64,000 nt of DNA, taken from NCBI GenBank assembly GCA_945870575.1, contig CAMBSK010000010.1:11496-75495 (forward strand), written 5' to 3'. Below, piece after piece: positions 26,087-34,332 of the stretch. Source of the DNA: Bordetella parapertussis. Lineage in GTDB: Bacteria > Pseudomonadota > Gammaproteobacteria > Burkholderiales > Burkholderiaceae_C. Position 1 is the first letter of the stretch. Each line of letters starts with the position of its first letter. Below the pieces are notes generated by a model. The model had not been told where the DNA came from, did not search any database, and was given only the letters and a program-made list of their open reading frames with translations. The position numbers were made by a program, and so were the translations under genes.

Positions 26087-26314
26087 ATGGATTCTGCAAC
26101 TATCACCAGCCAAGCCCTCTCACTTCCCGCGCAACAACGTGCGGAATTAGCAGCGCAGCTCTTATCCAGCTTGGATGCATTGACCGAGACCGAAATTGAA
26201 GCGCTTTGGTTACAGGAAGCTGCAAACCGTGCTTCGCAAATGGATCAAGGCTTATCCAAACGCATACCTGCTGAGGAAGTGCGACTCCAAGCAAATGCAT
26301 TGCTCATAGGATAG
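26087..26314 (+). CDS. addiction module antitoxin (PF09720-type)
   Basis: A 75-residue putative addiction module component. It shows the family pattern: short N-terminal helix (ITSQALSLPAQQRAELAAQL), the central TETEIEALWLQEAANRASQM, and the C-terminal toxin-binding helix QGLSKRIPAEEVRLQANALL. It is complete in length. The ATG at 26087 has no clear Shine-Dalgarno; a TTG lies six bases earlier. Its partner toxin follows only as a C-terminal scrap. Confidence 0.72.
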   Translation: MDSATITSQALSLPAQQRAELAAQLLSSLDALTETEIEALWLQEAANRASQMDQGLSKRIPAEEVRLQANALLIG

Positions 26315-26388
26315 TCGGCACAGACATTGAAGTCCTAGTGGTTGCTCCGCACCGGCGGCGTCCAGGTTACTGGGTGGAGCGTATTTAA
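26311..26388 (+). pseudogene. RelE/ParE toxin remnant (C-terminus only)
   Basis: Overlapping the stop region of the PF09720-type antitoxin, in another frame, the sequence encodes IVGTDIEVLVVAPHRRRPGY then WVERI and a TAA at 26386-26388. This is the conserved end of RelE/ParE toxins (DxIxVLAVAHxRRRPGYW). The first 60 or so residues, including the active helices, are missing, so a deletion removed the toxin core and left the antitoxin. Confidence 0.7.
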
Positions 26389-26455
26389 CAATACACACTA
26401 AGCGCAAATGCCCAGCTTAATCACCACAATCAGCCAGCCCTTAACATCTCCCCCT

Positions 26456-26866
26456 ATGAATTGGCTTGATCACATCAAATGGGACACGCAAGGTCTGGTG
26501 CCCGTCATCGCGCAAGAGCAGGGCAGCAAAGACGTGCTGATGTTCGCCTGGATGAACCGCGAGGCGTTGCAACTCACCGCCGAGCAGGGCCGCGCTGTCT
26601 ATTTCAGCCGCTCGCGCAACAAACTTTGGTTCAAGGGCGAAGAATCCGGCCATGTGCAACTGGTGCATGACATTCGCCTCGACTGCGACAATGACGTGGT
26701 GCTGCTCAGCGTCACGCAAACCGGCCACGACCCGGGCATCGCTTGTCACACCGGCCGCCACAGTTGCTTTTTTCAGCGCTGGCAGACCGGCCCAGACGGC
26801 GGTCAATGGTTGAGCACCGAGCCTGTGTTGCAAGACCCCGCCCTTATTTATAAGAAAACACCATGA
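26456..26866 (+). CDS. hisI: phosphoribosyl-AMP cyclohydrolase
   Basis: HisI opens the purine ring of phosphoribosyl-AMP. The 136-residue protein starts [20 protein letters not shown], which is the usual betaproteobacterial N-terminus, so I prefer the ATG at 26456 to the one at 26408. Metal-binding motifs are LDCDNDV with the Asp cluster and [11 protein letters not shown] with the zinc cysteines. It is separated from hisF by the toxin-antitoxin island and must have its own promoter or depend on read-through. It overlaps hisE by 4 bases. Confidence 0.96.
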   Translation: MNWLDHIKWDTQGLVPVIAQEQGSKDVLMFAWMNREALQLTAEQGRAVYFSRSRNKLWFKGEESGHVQLVHDIRLDCDNDVVLLSVTQTGHDPGIACHTGRHSCFFQRWQTGPDGGQWLSTEPVLQDPALIYKKTP

Positions 26867-27231
26867 ATACCATCGACAGCCTGATGCGCTTGGCCGCTGT
26901 GATCGAAAGCCGCAAACCGGCCAACGGCGGTAACCCGGATGCCAGTTACGTGGCGCGCTTGCTGCACAAGGGGCCGGACGCGTTTTTAAAGAAAATCGGC
27001 GAAGAGGCCACCGAAACCGTGATGGCCGCCAAGGACTTGAGCCACGGCAGCGAGTCGCAGCATTTGGTGAATGAAATGGCCGATTTGTGGTTTCACTGCA
27101 TGGTGGCGCTGGCGCATTACGACCTGAGTCCGGCAGATGTGATCAACGAATTGGCGCGCCGCGAAGGCCTGGGCGGCTTGGAAGAAAAAGCTTTGCGCAA
27201 AGCCTTGCAGCGTGAATCAGGAGAAGATTGA
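26863..27231 (+). CDS. hisE: phosphoribosyl-ATP pyrophosphatase
   Basis: HisE hydrolyses phosphoribosyl-ATP to phosphoribosyl-AMP. The 122-residue all-alpha protein has [20 protein letters not shown] and [10 protein letters not shown] (about 25-55) with the acidic metal-binding residues, then [16 protein letters not shown]. It is a stand-alone enzyme rather than an HisIE fusion, as is common in betaproteobacteria. It overlaps hisI (ATGA) and is immediately followed by the HIT gene. Confidence 0.95.
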   Translation: MNTIDSLMRLAAVIESRKPANGGNPDASYVARLLHKGPDAFLKKIGEEATETVMAAKDLSHGSESQHLVNEMADLWFHCMVALAHYDLSPADVINELARREGLGGLEEKALRKALQRESGED

Positions 27232-27597
27232 ATGAGCGACACGCAAGACCCGAACTGCATTTTTTGCAAAATCATTCAGGGCAAGATTCCTTCGCGCAAA
27301 GTGTATGAAGACGACGATATGTTCGCGTTTCACGACATCAACCCGTGGGCACCGGTGCATTTTTTGGTGATCCCCAAACTGCATATCCCTTCGATGGCGC
27401 AGGTTACCGAATCGCACGCAGCCTTGCTCGGGCGCATGCTCATCAAGGTTCCACAACTGGCTTTGCAAGAAGGCGTCAGCCCCTACCCCGAGGGTGGTTT
27501 TCGTCTGGTAACCAACACCGGCGCCGAGGGCGGGCAGGAAGTTCACCACCTGCATTGGCATGTCATGGGCGGTCCGCGCCCATGGTTGCGCGGCTGA
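27232..27597 (+). CDS. hinT: HIT family protein (HinT-like purine nucleoside phosphoramidase)
   Basis: A 121-residue histidine-triad protein. The motif HLHWHVMGG near residue 105 is the His-x-His-x-His active site; the N-terminal [20 protein letters not shown] is typical of HinT. It hydrolyses AMP-lysine-type phosphoramidates. Between hisE and tatA it occupies the usual betaproteobacterial position. Confidence 0.93.
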   Translation: MSDTQDPNCIFCKIIQGKIPSRKVYEDDDMFAFHDINPWAPVHFLVIPKLHIPSMAQVTESHAALLGRMLIKVPQLALQEGVSPYPEGGFRLVTNTGAEGGQEVHHLHWHVMGGPRPWLRG

Positions 27598-27632
27598 GAC
27601 TAGAATTCCATCAGTTCATTGAGGAGCATCCC

Positions 27633-27887
27633 ATGGGGTCATTTTCTGTTTGGCATTGGTTAATTGTTTTATTGATTGTGGTTTTGGTCTTCGGCACCAA
27701 AAAATTGAAAAGCCTGGGCGGTGACCTGGGCGGGGCAGTCAAAGGCTTTAAAGACGGTATCAAGGACGGCGCTGCCGCCCCGACCGAAGAAAAACCTGCC
27801 GCACCGGCACAGCAAGTCGCTGGCGCAGCGCCTGCACAGACAGCTGACAAGGCGACCATTGATGTGGAAGCCAAAAGCAAGTCATGA
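27633..27887 (+). CDS. tatA: Sec-independent protein translocase subunit TatA
   Basis: TatA forms the pore-like part of the twin-arginine pathway that exports folded proteins. The 84-residue product has an N-terminal membrane helix ([18 protein letters not shown]), the [20 protein letters not shown] amphipathic helix with the conserved Phe-Gly hinge, and an Ala/Pro/Glu-rich tail. The start at 27633 is supported by GAGGAG about 6 bases upstream. tatB follows after 3 bases. A Tat-dependent substrate, MsrP, lies in this window. Confidence 0.95.
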   Translation: MGSFSVWHWLIVLLIVVLVFGTKKLKSLGGDLGGAVKGFKDGIKDGAAAPTEEKPAAPAQQVAGAAPAQTADKATIDVEAKSKS

Positions 27888-27890
27888 TCC

Positions 27891-28382
27891 ATGTTTGATT
27901 TAGACGTCTCCAAACTGGCGGTGATCGGCGCAGTAGCGCTGGTCGTCATCGGTCCGGAGAAAATGCCGCGCGTGGCCCGCACAATCGGAACCATGCTTGG
28001 CAAAGCGCAGCGTTACGTGTCTGATGTCAAAGCCGAGGTCAACCGCGCCATGGAAATGGAAGACCTGAAGAAAATGAAGGAAACCATGGACTCGGCCATG
28101 ACGGATGTGCAGTCCAGCGTGTTGAATGCCACCACGCAGCTGAACCAAGGCATGGCTGAGCTTGGTCAGGAAGCAACAGCGTCCGACAATAACAATGCAT
28201 TCCTTCCTTATTGGCAGCCGCAACAACCCGAGTACAAACACCCCGGCAAAAACTGGCGGCTTAAGCGTTCAGCCATGCCGCAGTGGTACAAAGCGCGCCA
28301 AGGCGTGCGTACCAAAGCTTTGTCGGGTGCCGCGCGTGTCGCCCGTTTCCGTCCGTCTGCAACAGGTTCAAACAGGTTTTGA
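27891..28382 (+). CDS. tatB: Sec-independent protein translocase subunit TatB
   Basis: TatB binds the twin-arginine signal together with TatC. The 163-residue protein starts [20 protein letters not shown], with the conserved Glu-Pro-like [13 protein letters not shown] after the membrane helix. An amphipathic and coiled-coil-like region (about 35-85) follows, and a basic C-terminus. It lies between tatA and tatC in an operon. Confidence 0.94.
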   Translation: MFDLDVSKLAVIGAVALVVIGPEKMPRVARTIGTMLGKAQRYVSDVKAEVNRAMEMEDLKKMKETMDSAMTDVQSSVLNATTQLNQGMAELGQEATASDNNNAFLPYWQPQQPEYKHPGKNWRLKRSAMPQWYKARQGVRTKALSGAARVARFRPSATGSNRF

Positions 28383-28388
28383 TGACAT

Positions 28389-29186
28389 ATGTCTGACTCA
28401 GGTTCGCAGGACACGGATACGCTGAAAGCTTCCGAACAACCGTTTGTTCAGCACCTCAAGGAGTTGCGTGACCGTATGGTCAAGTCGTTCATTGGGGTTG
28501 CGGTGATGTGCGCCATTCTCAGCATATTCCCCGGCCCGGCCCAGTTGTACGACCTGTTGGCCGCTCCTTTGGTAGCGCAACTGCCCCAAGGCACTAACTT
28601 GATAGCCACCTCGGTGATTTCGCCGTTTCTGGTGCCGCTCAAAATCATGCTGATGGCGGCTTTTCTGCTGGCGCTGCCGGTGGTGCTCTACCAGGCTTGG
28701 GCCTTCGTCGCGCCTGGTTTGTATGCCCATGAAAAGCGTCTTGTGATGCCGTTGGTCATGTCCAGCACCATTTTGTTTTTCATCGGTGTGGCATTTTGTT
28801 ACTTCTTTGTGTTCGGGCAGGTGTTCAAGTTCATTCAAAGCTTTGCGCCGAAAAGCATCACGGCCGCACCTGACATCGAAGCCTATTTGAGTTTTGTGAT
28901 GACCATGTTTATCGCCTTCGGCCTGGCCTTCGAAGTGCCGATTGTGGTGATTGTGCTGGCGCGCATGGGCTTGGTCACCATTGAAAAACTCAAAGCTTTT
29001 CGCTCTTATTTCATTGTGCTGGCTTTCATCATCGCGGCCATCGTCACACCGCCGGATGTGGTGTCGCAGTTGGCCTTGGCCATTCCCATGGTCATTCTTT
29101 ATGAGGTCGGTATCTGGGCTGCGCAGATATTCATGAAGCACACCAAGGCGCCGGAAGACCAAGAAACGCCTGCCGGCGGCGCCTGA
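28389..29186 (+). CDS. tatC: Sec-independent protein translocase subunit TatC
   Basis: TatC is the polytopic receptor for twin-arginine signal peptides. The 265-residue protein has six predicted helices; the N-terminal QPFVQHLKELRDRMVKSF is the conserved signal-binding segment, and FGLAFEVPIVVIVLARMGLV marks helices 4-5. The usual Glu of the signal-binding patch is present in KELRDR. It follows tatB after 6 bases and precedes the HtrA-type protease gene by 2 bases. Confidence 0.96.
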   Translation: MSDSGSQDTDTLKASEQPFVQHLKELRDRMVKSFIGVAVMCAILSIFPGPAQLYDLLAAPLVAQLPQGTNLIATSVISPFLVPLKIMLMAAFLLALPVVLYQAWAFVAPGLYAHEKRLVMPLVMSSTILFFIGVAFCYFFVFGQVFKFIQSFAPKSITAAPDIEAYLSFVMTMFIAFGLAFEVPIVVIVLARMGLVTIEKLKAFRSYFIVLAFIIAAIVTPPDVVSQLALAIPMVILYEVGIWAAQIFMKHTKAPEDQETPAGGA

Positions 29187-29188
29187 AG

Positions 29189-30340
29189 ATGCGCAGACTG
29201 TGGTTGTTGTTTTCCCAGACAGTGACCATTCTGGTTGCGGTCTGGTTTGTGCTGATCACCCTCAAGCCCGAGTGGTTGCAGCGACCCTCTCAATGGAATT
29301 CCAGTTTGCATGTGCTGGAGGCGCCAGACAGTGGAGCGGGTAGATCCGGCAGTTCAGGCAGTTTGCGTATGGCCGCCAAAAAAGCCTCTCCTGCCGTGGT
29401 GAGCATCAATACGGCGTCGCGCAAGTCCAATCTGCCGGATCACGCCAAAGATCCTTGGTTTCGTTATTTCTTCGGCGACCAGGACGATGCTTCGCCGAAT
29501 GCCGGTCTGGGCAGCGGGGTGATTGTCAGTACCGAAGGCTATATCCTCACCAACAACCACGTCATCGAAGCTGCCGATGAAATCACCGTCATTTTGAACG
29601 ACGGCAGAAGCACGCGCGCCAAGCTGGTGGGCACCGATCCGGACACCGATCTGGCGGTATTGAAGATCAAACTCGACAATTTGCCCGTTATGGTTTTGAG
29701 CGATTCCGATCAGCTGCAAGTCGGCGATGTGGTGCTGGCTATAGGCAACCCCTTCGGTGTCGGTCAGACGGTGACCAGCGGCATCGTCTCTGCGTTGGGG
29801 CGCAATCAGTTGGGCATCAACACCTTTGAGAACTTCATACAAACCGATGCGGCCATTAACCCGGGCAACTCGGGCGGCGCTTTGGTGGATGTGCAGGGCA
29901 ACCTGCTGGGTATCAACACCGCCATTTATTCGCGCTCCGGCGGCAGCATGGGCATAGGCTTTGCTATCCCGGTCAGCACCGCGCGCCAGGTGCTTGAAGG
30001 CATAGTCAAGGAAGGCCAGGTGGTACGCGGCTGGATAGGCGTGGAACCCACTGAAATCACGCCAGATCTTGCCAAGACGTTCAATGTGCAGCGCGACAGC
30101 GGCGTCATCATCACCGGCGTTTTGCAAACCGGCCCGGCATTCAAGGCCGGTGTGCGTCCCGGCGATGTGTTGCTGGCGGTCGAAGGCCAGCAGGTGAAAA
30201 GCGTGGCCGAATTGCTTGCGCGTGTGTCGGCGCTCAAGCCCGGTCAAGCAGCGCTTGTGACGGTGTTGCGCCAAAGCGATCAAATTGATTTGACCATCAC
30301 ACCCGGACAACGCCCCAAGGCCAAAGTCCAGCCCCGCTGA
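29189..30340 (+). CDS. membrane-anchored HtrA-type serine protease with one PDZ domain (DegS-like)
   Basis: A 383-residue trypsin-like protease. An N-terminal helix (LWLLFSQTVTILVAVWFVLI, about 4-23) anchors it to the inner membrane with the protease in the periplasm. The catalytic triad is visible: His in TNNHVIEAADE, Asp in DPDTDLAVLKI, Ser in NPGNSGGALVD. One PDZ domain follows (about 275-365). The single PDZ and the anchor suggest a DegS-like stress protease more than DegP, but no rseA or sigma-E gene is nearby. It is in the tat operon of the typical beta lineage. Confidence 0.9.
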   Translation: MRRLWLLFSQTVTILVAVWFVLITLKPEWLQRPSQWNSSLHVLEAPDSGAGRSGSSGSLRMAAKKASPAVVSINTASRKSNLPDHAKDPWFRYFFGDQDDASPNAGLGSGVIVSTEGYILTNNHVIEAADEITVILNDGRSTRAKLVGTDPDTDLAVLKIKLDNLPVMVLSDSDQLQVGDVVLAIGNPFGVGQTVTSGIVSALGRNQLGINTFENFIQTDAAINPGNSGGALVDVQGNLLGINTAIYSRSGGSMGIGFAIPVSTARQVLEGIVKEGQVVRGWIGVEPTEITPDLAKTFNVQRDSGVIITGVLQTGPAFKAGVRPGDVLLAVEGQQVKSVAELLARVSALKPGQAALVTVLRQSDQIDLTITPGQRPKAKVQPR

Positions 30341-30341
30341 C

Positions 30342-31097
30342 ATGGCACAAAGACACGAGCTCATCAGCCTGTGCAACCAGTTGCTGCAACCGCAGTTGTT
30401 CAAGGACTACTGCCCCAACGGTTTGCAGGTGGAAGGAAGCTCCGAGGTCAAAAAAATCGTCTCTGGCGTGACTGCAAGCAAAGCATTCATTGAGGCTGCC
30501 ATAGATGAAGGCGCGGATACGCTGCTGGTTCACCACGGCTTGTTCTGGCGCGGCCAGGACGGCAGCGTCACCGGCTGGATGAAGCAGCGACTGGCGCTGT
30601 TGCTTGCGCACGATATCAATTTGCTGGCCTACCACTTGCCGCTGGATGCGCACGAACAATGGGGCAATAACGCCATGCTGGGTAAGCACATGGGCTGGCA
30701 AACGCTTGAGCGCTTTGGCGATCAAAGGCTGGGCTGGCTGGGTGTGCCTATGAATGGCGTAACCGACCCGGCCACTCTTCAAACAGAGCTGGAAAACAAG
30801 CTGGGCCGTGCCGCAGTGGCGGTCATTCCTGATGCAGCCCAGCCTATCAAGCGTATCGCCTGGTGTACCGGCGGAGCCCAATCCTGGTTCGAAGACGCGA
30901 TTGCGGTCGGCGCAGATGCTTTTGTTACCGGCGAGATTTCCGAGCCCCAGGCGCATTTGGCGCAGGAAACCGGTGTGGCTTTTTTTGCCTGCGGCCACCA
31001 TGCGACCGAGCGTTACGGTGCACCTGCATTGGCCGCGCATGTGGCGTCCGCTTTAGGCCTGGCGCATGAGTTCATAGACATCAGCAATCCGGCCTAG
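30342..31097 (+). CDS. NIF3-like dinuclear metal-center protein
   Basis: A 251-residue member of the NIF3/YbgI family. It forms hexameric toroids with a dinuclear metal site; a GTP cyclohydrolase I-like role has been discussed for family members, but the function is unsettled. Conserved metal-ligand segments are LVHHGLFWRG (about 65-74), YHLPLDAH (about 99-106), and FACGHHATERYG near the C-terminus with the last His and Glu ligands. It is packed between the HtrA-type protease (1 base) and pdxA (13 bases). Confidence 0.92.
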   Translation: MAQRHELISLCNQLLQPQLFKDYCPNGLQVEGSSEVKKIVSGVTASKAFIEAAIDEGADTLLVHHGLFWRGQDGSVTGWMKQRLALLLAHDINLLAYHLPLDAHEQWGNNAMLGKHMGWQTLERFGDQRLGWLGVPMNGVTDPATLQTELENKLGRAAVAVIPDAAQPIKRIAWCTGGAQSWFEDAIAVGADAFVTGEISEPQAHLAQETGVAFFACGHHATERYGAPALAAHVASALGLAHEFIDISNPA

Positions 31098-31110
31098 GTC
31101 AATCAAACGC

Positions 31111-32154
31111 ATGGCTCAGTCACACGACCGTTTGCCTATGGCCCTCAGCATGGGGGATCCGGCGGGCGTCGGGCCGGAAATCATTCTCAAAGCTTTTGCC
31201 GGGCATGCCGCTGACATGCAAGCTGTTTGCGTGATCGGCAATCTGGCGGTGATGCAACGACAGTTGGCGCAGTTGTCCGCGCATCTGCCGTCGGGCATTC
31301 AGTGTCACGAGGTGTCGGGGCCGTCGGAGGCGCTGCGCGTGCCTAGCGGCCATTTGCCGGTGATCAACGTCACGCCAGACGCAAGCATTGAAATCGGCAA
31401 GGTCACACCAGCGGCCGGCCGCATGGCAGCTGACGCGGTGACTTGGGCGGCGCGGGCAGTTTTGCGAAACGAATTCAGCGCCTTGGTCACTGCACCGCTG
31501 CATAAAAAAGCCTTGTCGCTGGCCGGTGTGGAATACCCCGGTCATACAGAATTGCTGCAAGCCCTGGCCGCAGAACACCTGGGCCTGCCGGTGGCCGATC
31601 TGCCGGTGCGCATGATGCTCAGTAGCCCGGGTTTGCGGGTGGTGCTGGTCAGTATTCATGTGTCTTTGCGCCAGGCCATAGACGCGGTGACCACGGCCAA
31701 TGTGCTGCAAACACTGCAAATCATTCACCGCAGCTGGCCTGCTTTGCACGGGCGACATCCGCGCATCTGGGTGGCGGGTTTGAACCCGCATGCCGGTGAA
31801 GAGGGTTTGTTCGGGCTCGAGGAAATACAAGTGATTGCGCCTGCTATTGCCTTGGCAAATACGCAAGGATTGCAAGTCCGCGGGCCGTTTCCACCGGACA
31901 CGGTGTTTATGCAGGCGCATCAGGCAAGCGGTGCAGATGCGCCCGATGTGGTTCTGGCCATGTACCATGATCAGGGCTTGATCCCTGTGAAGTTTTGGGG
32001 GACACAACACGGCGTGAACCAGACGCTGGGCCTGCCGTTTGTACGCACTAGCCCGGATCACGGCACGGCATTTGACATTGCCGGACAAGGTTTGGCCGAT
32101 CCCTCCAGCCTAAGGGCGGCCGTGCGCGCTGCCCTTAGGCCGCCCTTAGGCTGA
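31111..32154 (+). CDS. pdxA: 4-hydroxythreonine-4-phosphate dehydrogenase
   Basis: PdxA oxidises 4-phosphohydroxy-L-threonine with NAD in pyridoxal phosphate synthesis. The 347-residue protein starts LPMALSMGDPAGVGPEIILK and has YPGHTELL, the metal-binding GLNPHAGEEGLFG, MYHDQGLIPVKFWG and VRTSPDHGTAFDIAG. The C-terminus ends in a low-complexity RAAVRAALRPPLG, encoded by a long palindrome. It is not next to ksgA, with which pdxA is often linked. Confidence 0.96.
   Translation: MAQSHDRLPMALSMGDPAGVGPEIILKAFAGHAADMQAVCVIGNLAVMQRQLAQLSAHLPSGIQCHEVSGPSEALRVPSGHLPVINVTPDASIEIGKVTPAAGRMAADAVTWAARAVLRNEFSALVTAPLHKKALSLAGVEYPGHTELLQALAAEHLGLPVADLPVRMMLSSPGLRVVLVSIHVSLRQAIDAVTTANVLQTLQIIHRSWPALHGRHPRIWVAGLNPHAGEEGLFGLEEIQVIAPAIALANTQGLQVRGPFPPDTVFMQAHQASGADAPDVVLAMYHDQGLIPVKFWGTQHGVNQTLGLPFVRTSPDHGTAFDIAGQGLADPSSLRAAVRAALRPPLG
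32106..32153 (+). repeat. 16-base perfect inverted repeat over the pdxA stop region
   Basis: CAGCCTAAGGGCGGCC (32106-32121) and GGCCGCCCTTAGGCTG (32138-32153) are exact reverse complements with a 16-base loop. GCCCTTAGGC also occurs twice in tandem in the right half. The repeat codes for the last residues of PdxA and covers the first two bases of the stop. There is no T-run after it, so it is not a standard terminator; it could be a transcript-stabilising hairpin or a small repeat insertion. Confidence 0.8.
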
Positions 32155-32299
32155 CCACGGCGGCTGTTGGAAATGCTTTGGAGTCCGGGTGGCAAGCGGC
32201 TGATTAATCCCCTTTGACACAGAACCACTGGTTTTTACTTAATCGGCTCGGTTAGAATTGAGGGTTTTCGATATTCGCAATGAAATTCAGAGGCCTTTC

Positions 32300-32899
32300 A
32301 TGAGTGAAACAACAGTAGACAACGGTAAGCGTACCTGGCTGATAGCCACAGGTTGTGCCGGTGCAGTCGGGGGCGCCGCAGTCGCCGTTCCGTTTATCAG
32401 CACTTTCAGCCCGTCCGAGCGCGCCAAAGCCGCCGGTGCCGCTGTAGAAGTAGATATTTCTGCCATCAAGCCCGGTGAAAAACTCACCGTCGAATGGCGC
32501 GGCAAGCCGGTGTGGGTCGTTCGCCGCACCCCCGAGCAATTGGAGGCTTTGAAAAAAGTCGAAGTCCAATTGGCTGATCCGGAATCCAAACGCAATCCCA
32601 ACGAACTGACGCCCGCTTATGCGCGTAATCAGGGCCGTTCTATCAAGCCTGAGTTTTTTGTTGGCGTCGGCATTTGCTCGCATCTGGGATGTTCGCCTAG
32701 CGATAAATTTCAAATGGGCCCGCAGGCTTCTCTTCCGGATGACTGGCAGGGCGGTTTTTTCTGCCCTTGCCACGGTTCCACCTTTGACATGGCCGGCCGT
32801 GTTTACAAAAACAAACCCGCACCGGACAACCTCGAAGTCCCTCCCCACATGTATCTTTCAGACAGTCGTTTGCTGATCGGCGAAGACAAAAAGGCTTAA
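32300..32899 (+). CDS. petA: ubiquinol-cytochrome c reductase, Rieske iron-sulfur subunit
   Basis: The Rieske subunit of the bc1 complex passes electrons from ubiquinol to cytochrome c1. The 199-residue product has a Tat-like N-terminal transmembrane region (KRTWLIATGCAGAVGGAAVA) and the [2Fe-2S] ligands in CSHLGCSP (about 120) and CPCHGSTFDMAGRV (about 150). I chose the ATG at 32300; the longer frame starts at a TTG without an SD. The region upstream contains a TTGACA (32214-32219) and a TAGAAT (32253-32258) that do not have proper spacing to each other, so the promoter is unresolved. Confidence 0.96.
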   Translation: MSETTVDNGKRTWLIATGCAGAVGGAAVAVPFISTFSPSERAKAAGAAVEVDISAIKPGEKLTVEWRGKPVWVVRRTPEQLEALKKVEVQLADPESKRNPNELTPAYARNQGRSIKPEFFVGVGICSHLGCSPSDKFQMGPQASLPDDWQGGFFCPCHGSTFDMAGRVYKNKPAPDNLEVPPHMYLSDSRLLIGEDKKA

Positions 32900-32909
32900 A
32901 GGCAAAACC

Positions 32910-34310
32910 ATGGCTGACTTCAAAGAGATTTCCCCGAACGCCCCGCTGGCTGAGAAAGCCTTGAACTGGGTGGACAACCGGTTCCCGCTCTCCAAACTCT
33001 ACAAAGAGCATTTGAGCGAATATTACGCACCGAAGAATTTCAATTTTTTGTATTTTTTCGGTGTACTTTCTATGTTGGTGTTGGTGATTCAAATCCTCAC
33101 CGGCATTTTCCTGACCATGCACTACAAGCCGGATGCAGCCCTTGCCTTCGCATCAGTTGAGTACATCATGCGCGACGTGCCCTGGGGTTGGTTGATTCGC
33201 TATATGCATTCCACCGGCGCTTCAGCGTTTTTCGTAGTGGTTTATATGCACATGTTCCGCGGGCTGATTTACGGCTCTTACCGCAAGCCGCGTGAACTGG
33301 TGTGGCTGTTCGGTTGCGCGATTTTCCTGGCCTTGATGGGCGAAGCTTTCATGGGCTATTTGCTGCCTTGGGGCCAGATGTCTTACTGGGGCGCGCAGGT
33401 AATTGTGAATCTGTTTTCTGCCATTCCCTTCATCGGTCCTGACTTGGCTTTGCTGATCCGCGGTGACTACGTGGTCGGAGACGCCACCTTAAACCGCTTT
33501 TTCGCCTTTCACGTGATTGCCGTACCTCTTGTGTTGCTTGGCTTAGTGGTTGCGCACATCATTGCACTGCACGAAGTTGGCTCTAACAACCCTGACGGCA
33601 TTGAAATCAAAGCCCATAAAGATGCCAACGGCAAACCCCTGGACGGTATTCCTTTCCATCCGTACTACACAGTGCATGACATCATGGGCGTGATGGGCTT
33701 TTTGCTTGTCTTCACAGCCATCATCTTTTTCGCTCCCGAGTTCGGCGGCTATTTCCTGGAATACAACAACTTCATTCCAGCCGACCCGCTGAAAACGCCG
33801 TTGCATATCGCCCCAGTTTGGTATTTCACACCTTACTATTCCATGTTGCGCGCCATCACCAATGAGATGATGTATGCCCTCATCGTCTGTGTGATTGCTG
33901 CTGCTTATCTGGGTGCAACACGTGCCGATATCAGCAGCATACTCAAAGCTGCGATCATCGGCGGCGCGCTGCTGCTGATGGGTTTGATGTTGGCGATTGA
34001 CGCCAAATTCTGGGGTGTGGTTGTCATGGGTGGTTCGGTCATCATCCTGTTTTTCTTGCCCTGGTTAGACCACTGTGAGGTCAAATCTATTCGCTTTAAA
34101 CCTACATGGCATACATACCTTTATGCAGTATTTGTGATCAACTTTTTCGTGCTTGGGTACTTAGGCATCAAACCGCCTTCGCAAATCAATGAGCGAATTT
34201 CTCAAGTCGGCACATTGTTTTATTTCGGCTTCTTCTTGCTGATGCCTTGGTGGAGCCGACTGGGAGAAACCAAGCCGGTGCCGGACCGCGTTAACTTTGT
34301 TGCACATTGA
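32910..34310 (+). CDS. petB: cytochrome b subunit of the bc1 complex
   Basis: A 466-residue membrane protein that carries hemes b-L and b-H and the quinone sites. The N-terminal HYKPDAALAFASVEYIMRDV, YMHSTGASAFFVVVYMHMFRG, the Qo-site glycine-rich YLLPWGQMSYWGAQV, and PDPLKTPLHI-like (ADPLKTPLHIAPVWYF) segments are present. Eight or more membrane helices are seen; the C-terminal extension is typical for betaproteobacteria. It lies 10 bases after petA and 22 before petC. Confidence 0.97.
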   Translation: MADFKEISPNAPLAEKALNWVDNRFPLSKLYKEHLSEYYAPKNFNFLYFFGVLSMLVLVIQILTGIFLTMHYKPDAALAFASVEYIMRDVPWGWLIRYMHSTGASAFFVVVYMHMFRGLIYGSYRKPRELVWLFGCAIFLALMGEAFMGYLLPWGQMSYWGAQVIVNLFSAIPFIGPDLALLIRGDYVVGDATLNRFFAFHVIAVPLVLLGLVVAHIIALHEVGSNNPDGIEIKAHKDANGKPLDGIPFHPYYTVHDIMGVMGFLLVFTAIIFFAPEFGGYFLEYNNFIPADPLKTPLHIAPVWYFTPYYSMLRAITNEMMYALIVCVIAAAYLGATRADISSILKAAIIGGALLLMGLMLAIDAKFWGVVVMGGSVIILFFLPWLDHCEVKSIRFKPTWHTYLYAVFVINFFVLGYLGIKPPSQINERISQVGTLFYFGFFLLMPWWSRLGETKPVPDRVNFVAH

Positions 34311-34332
34311 GAAACGGCTGGAGCAAACAACC

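Noticed and set aside
29354..30403. 349-codon antisense ORF opposite the HtrA-type protease
   Set aside because: Shadow of a GC-rich real gene; no domain pattern and the sense strand has a full catalytic triad.
31120..32088. 322-codon antisense ORF opposite pdxA
   Set aside because: Shadow frame with His/Arg/Gln bias and no motif; pdxA is clear on the other strand.
32214..32258. TTGACA and TAGAAT as one petABC promoter
   Set aside because: The spacing is 33 bases, so they cannot form one sigma-70 promoter.
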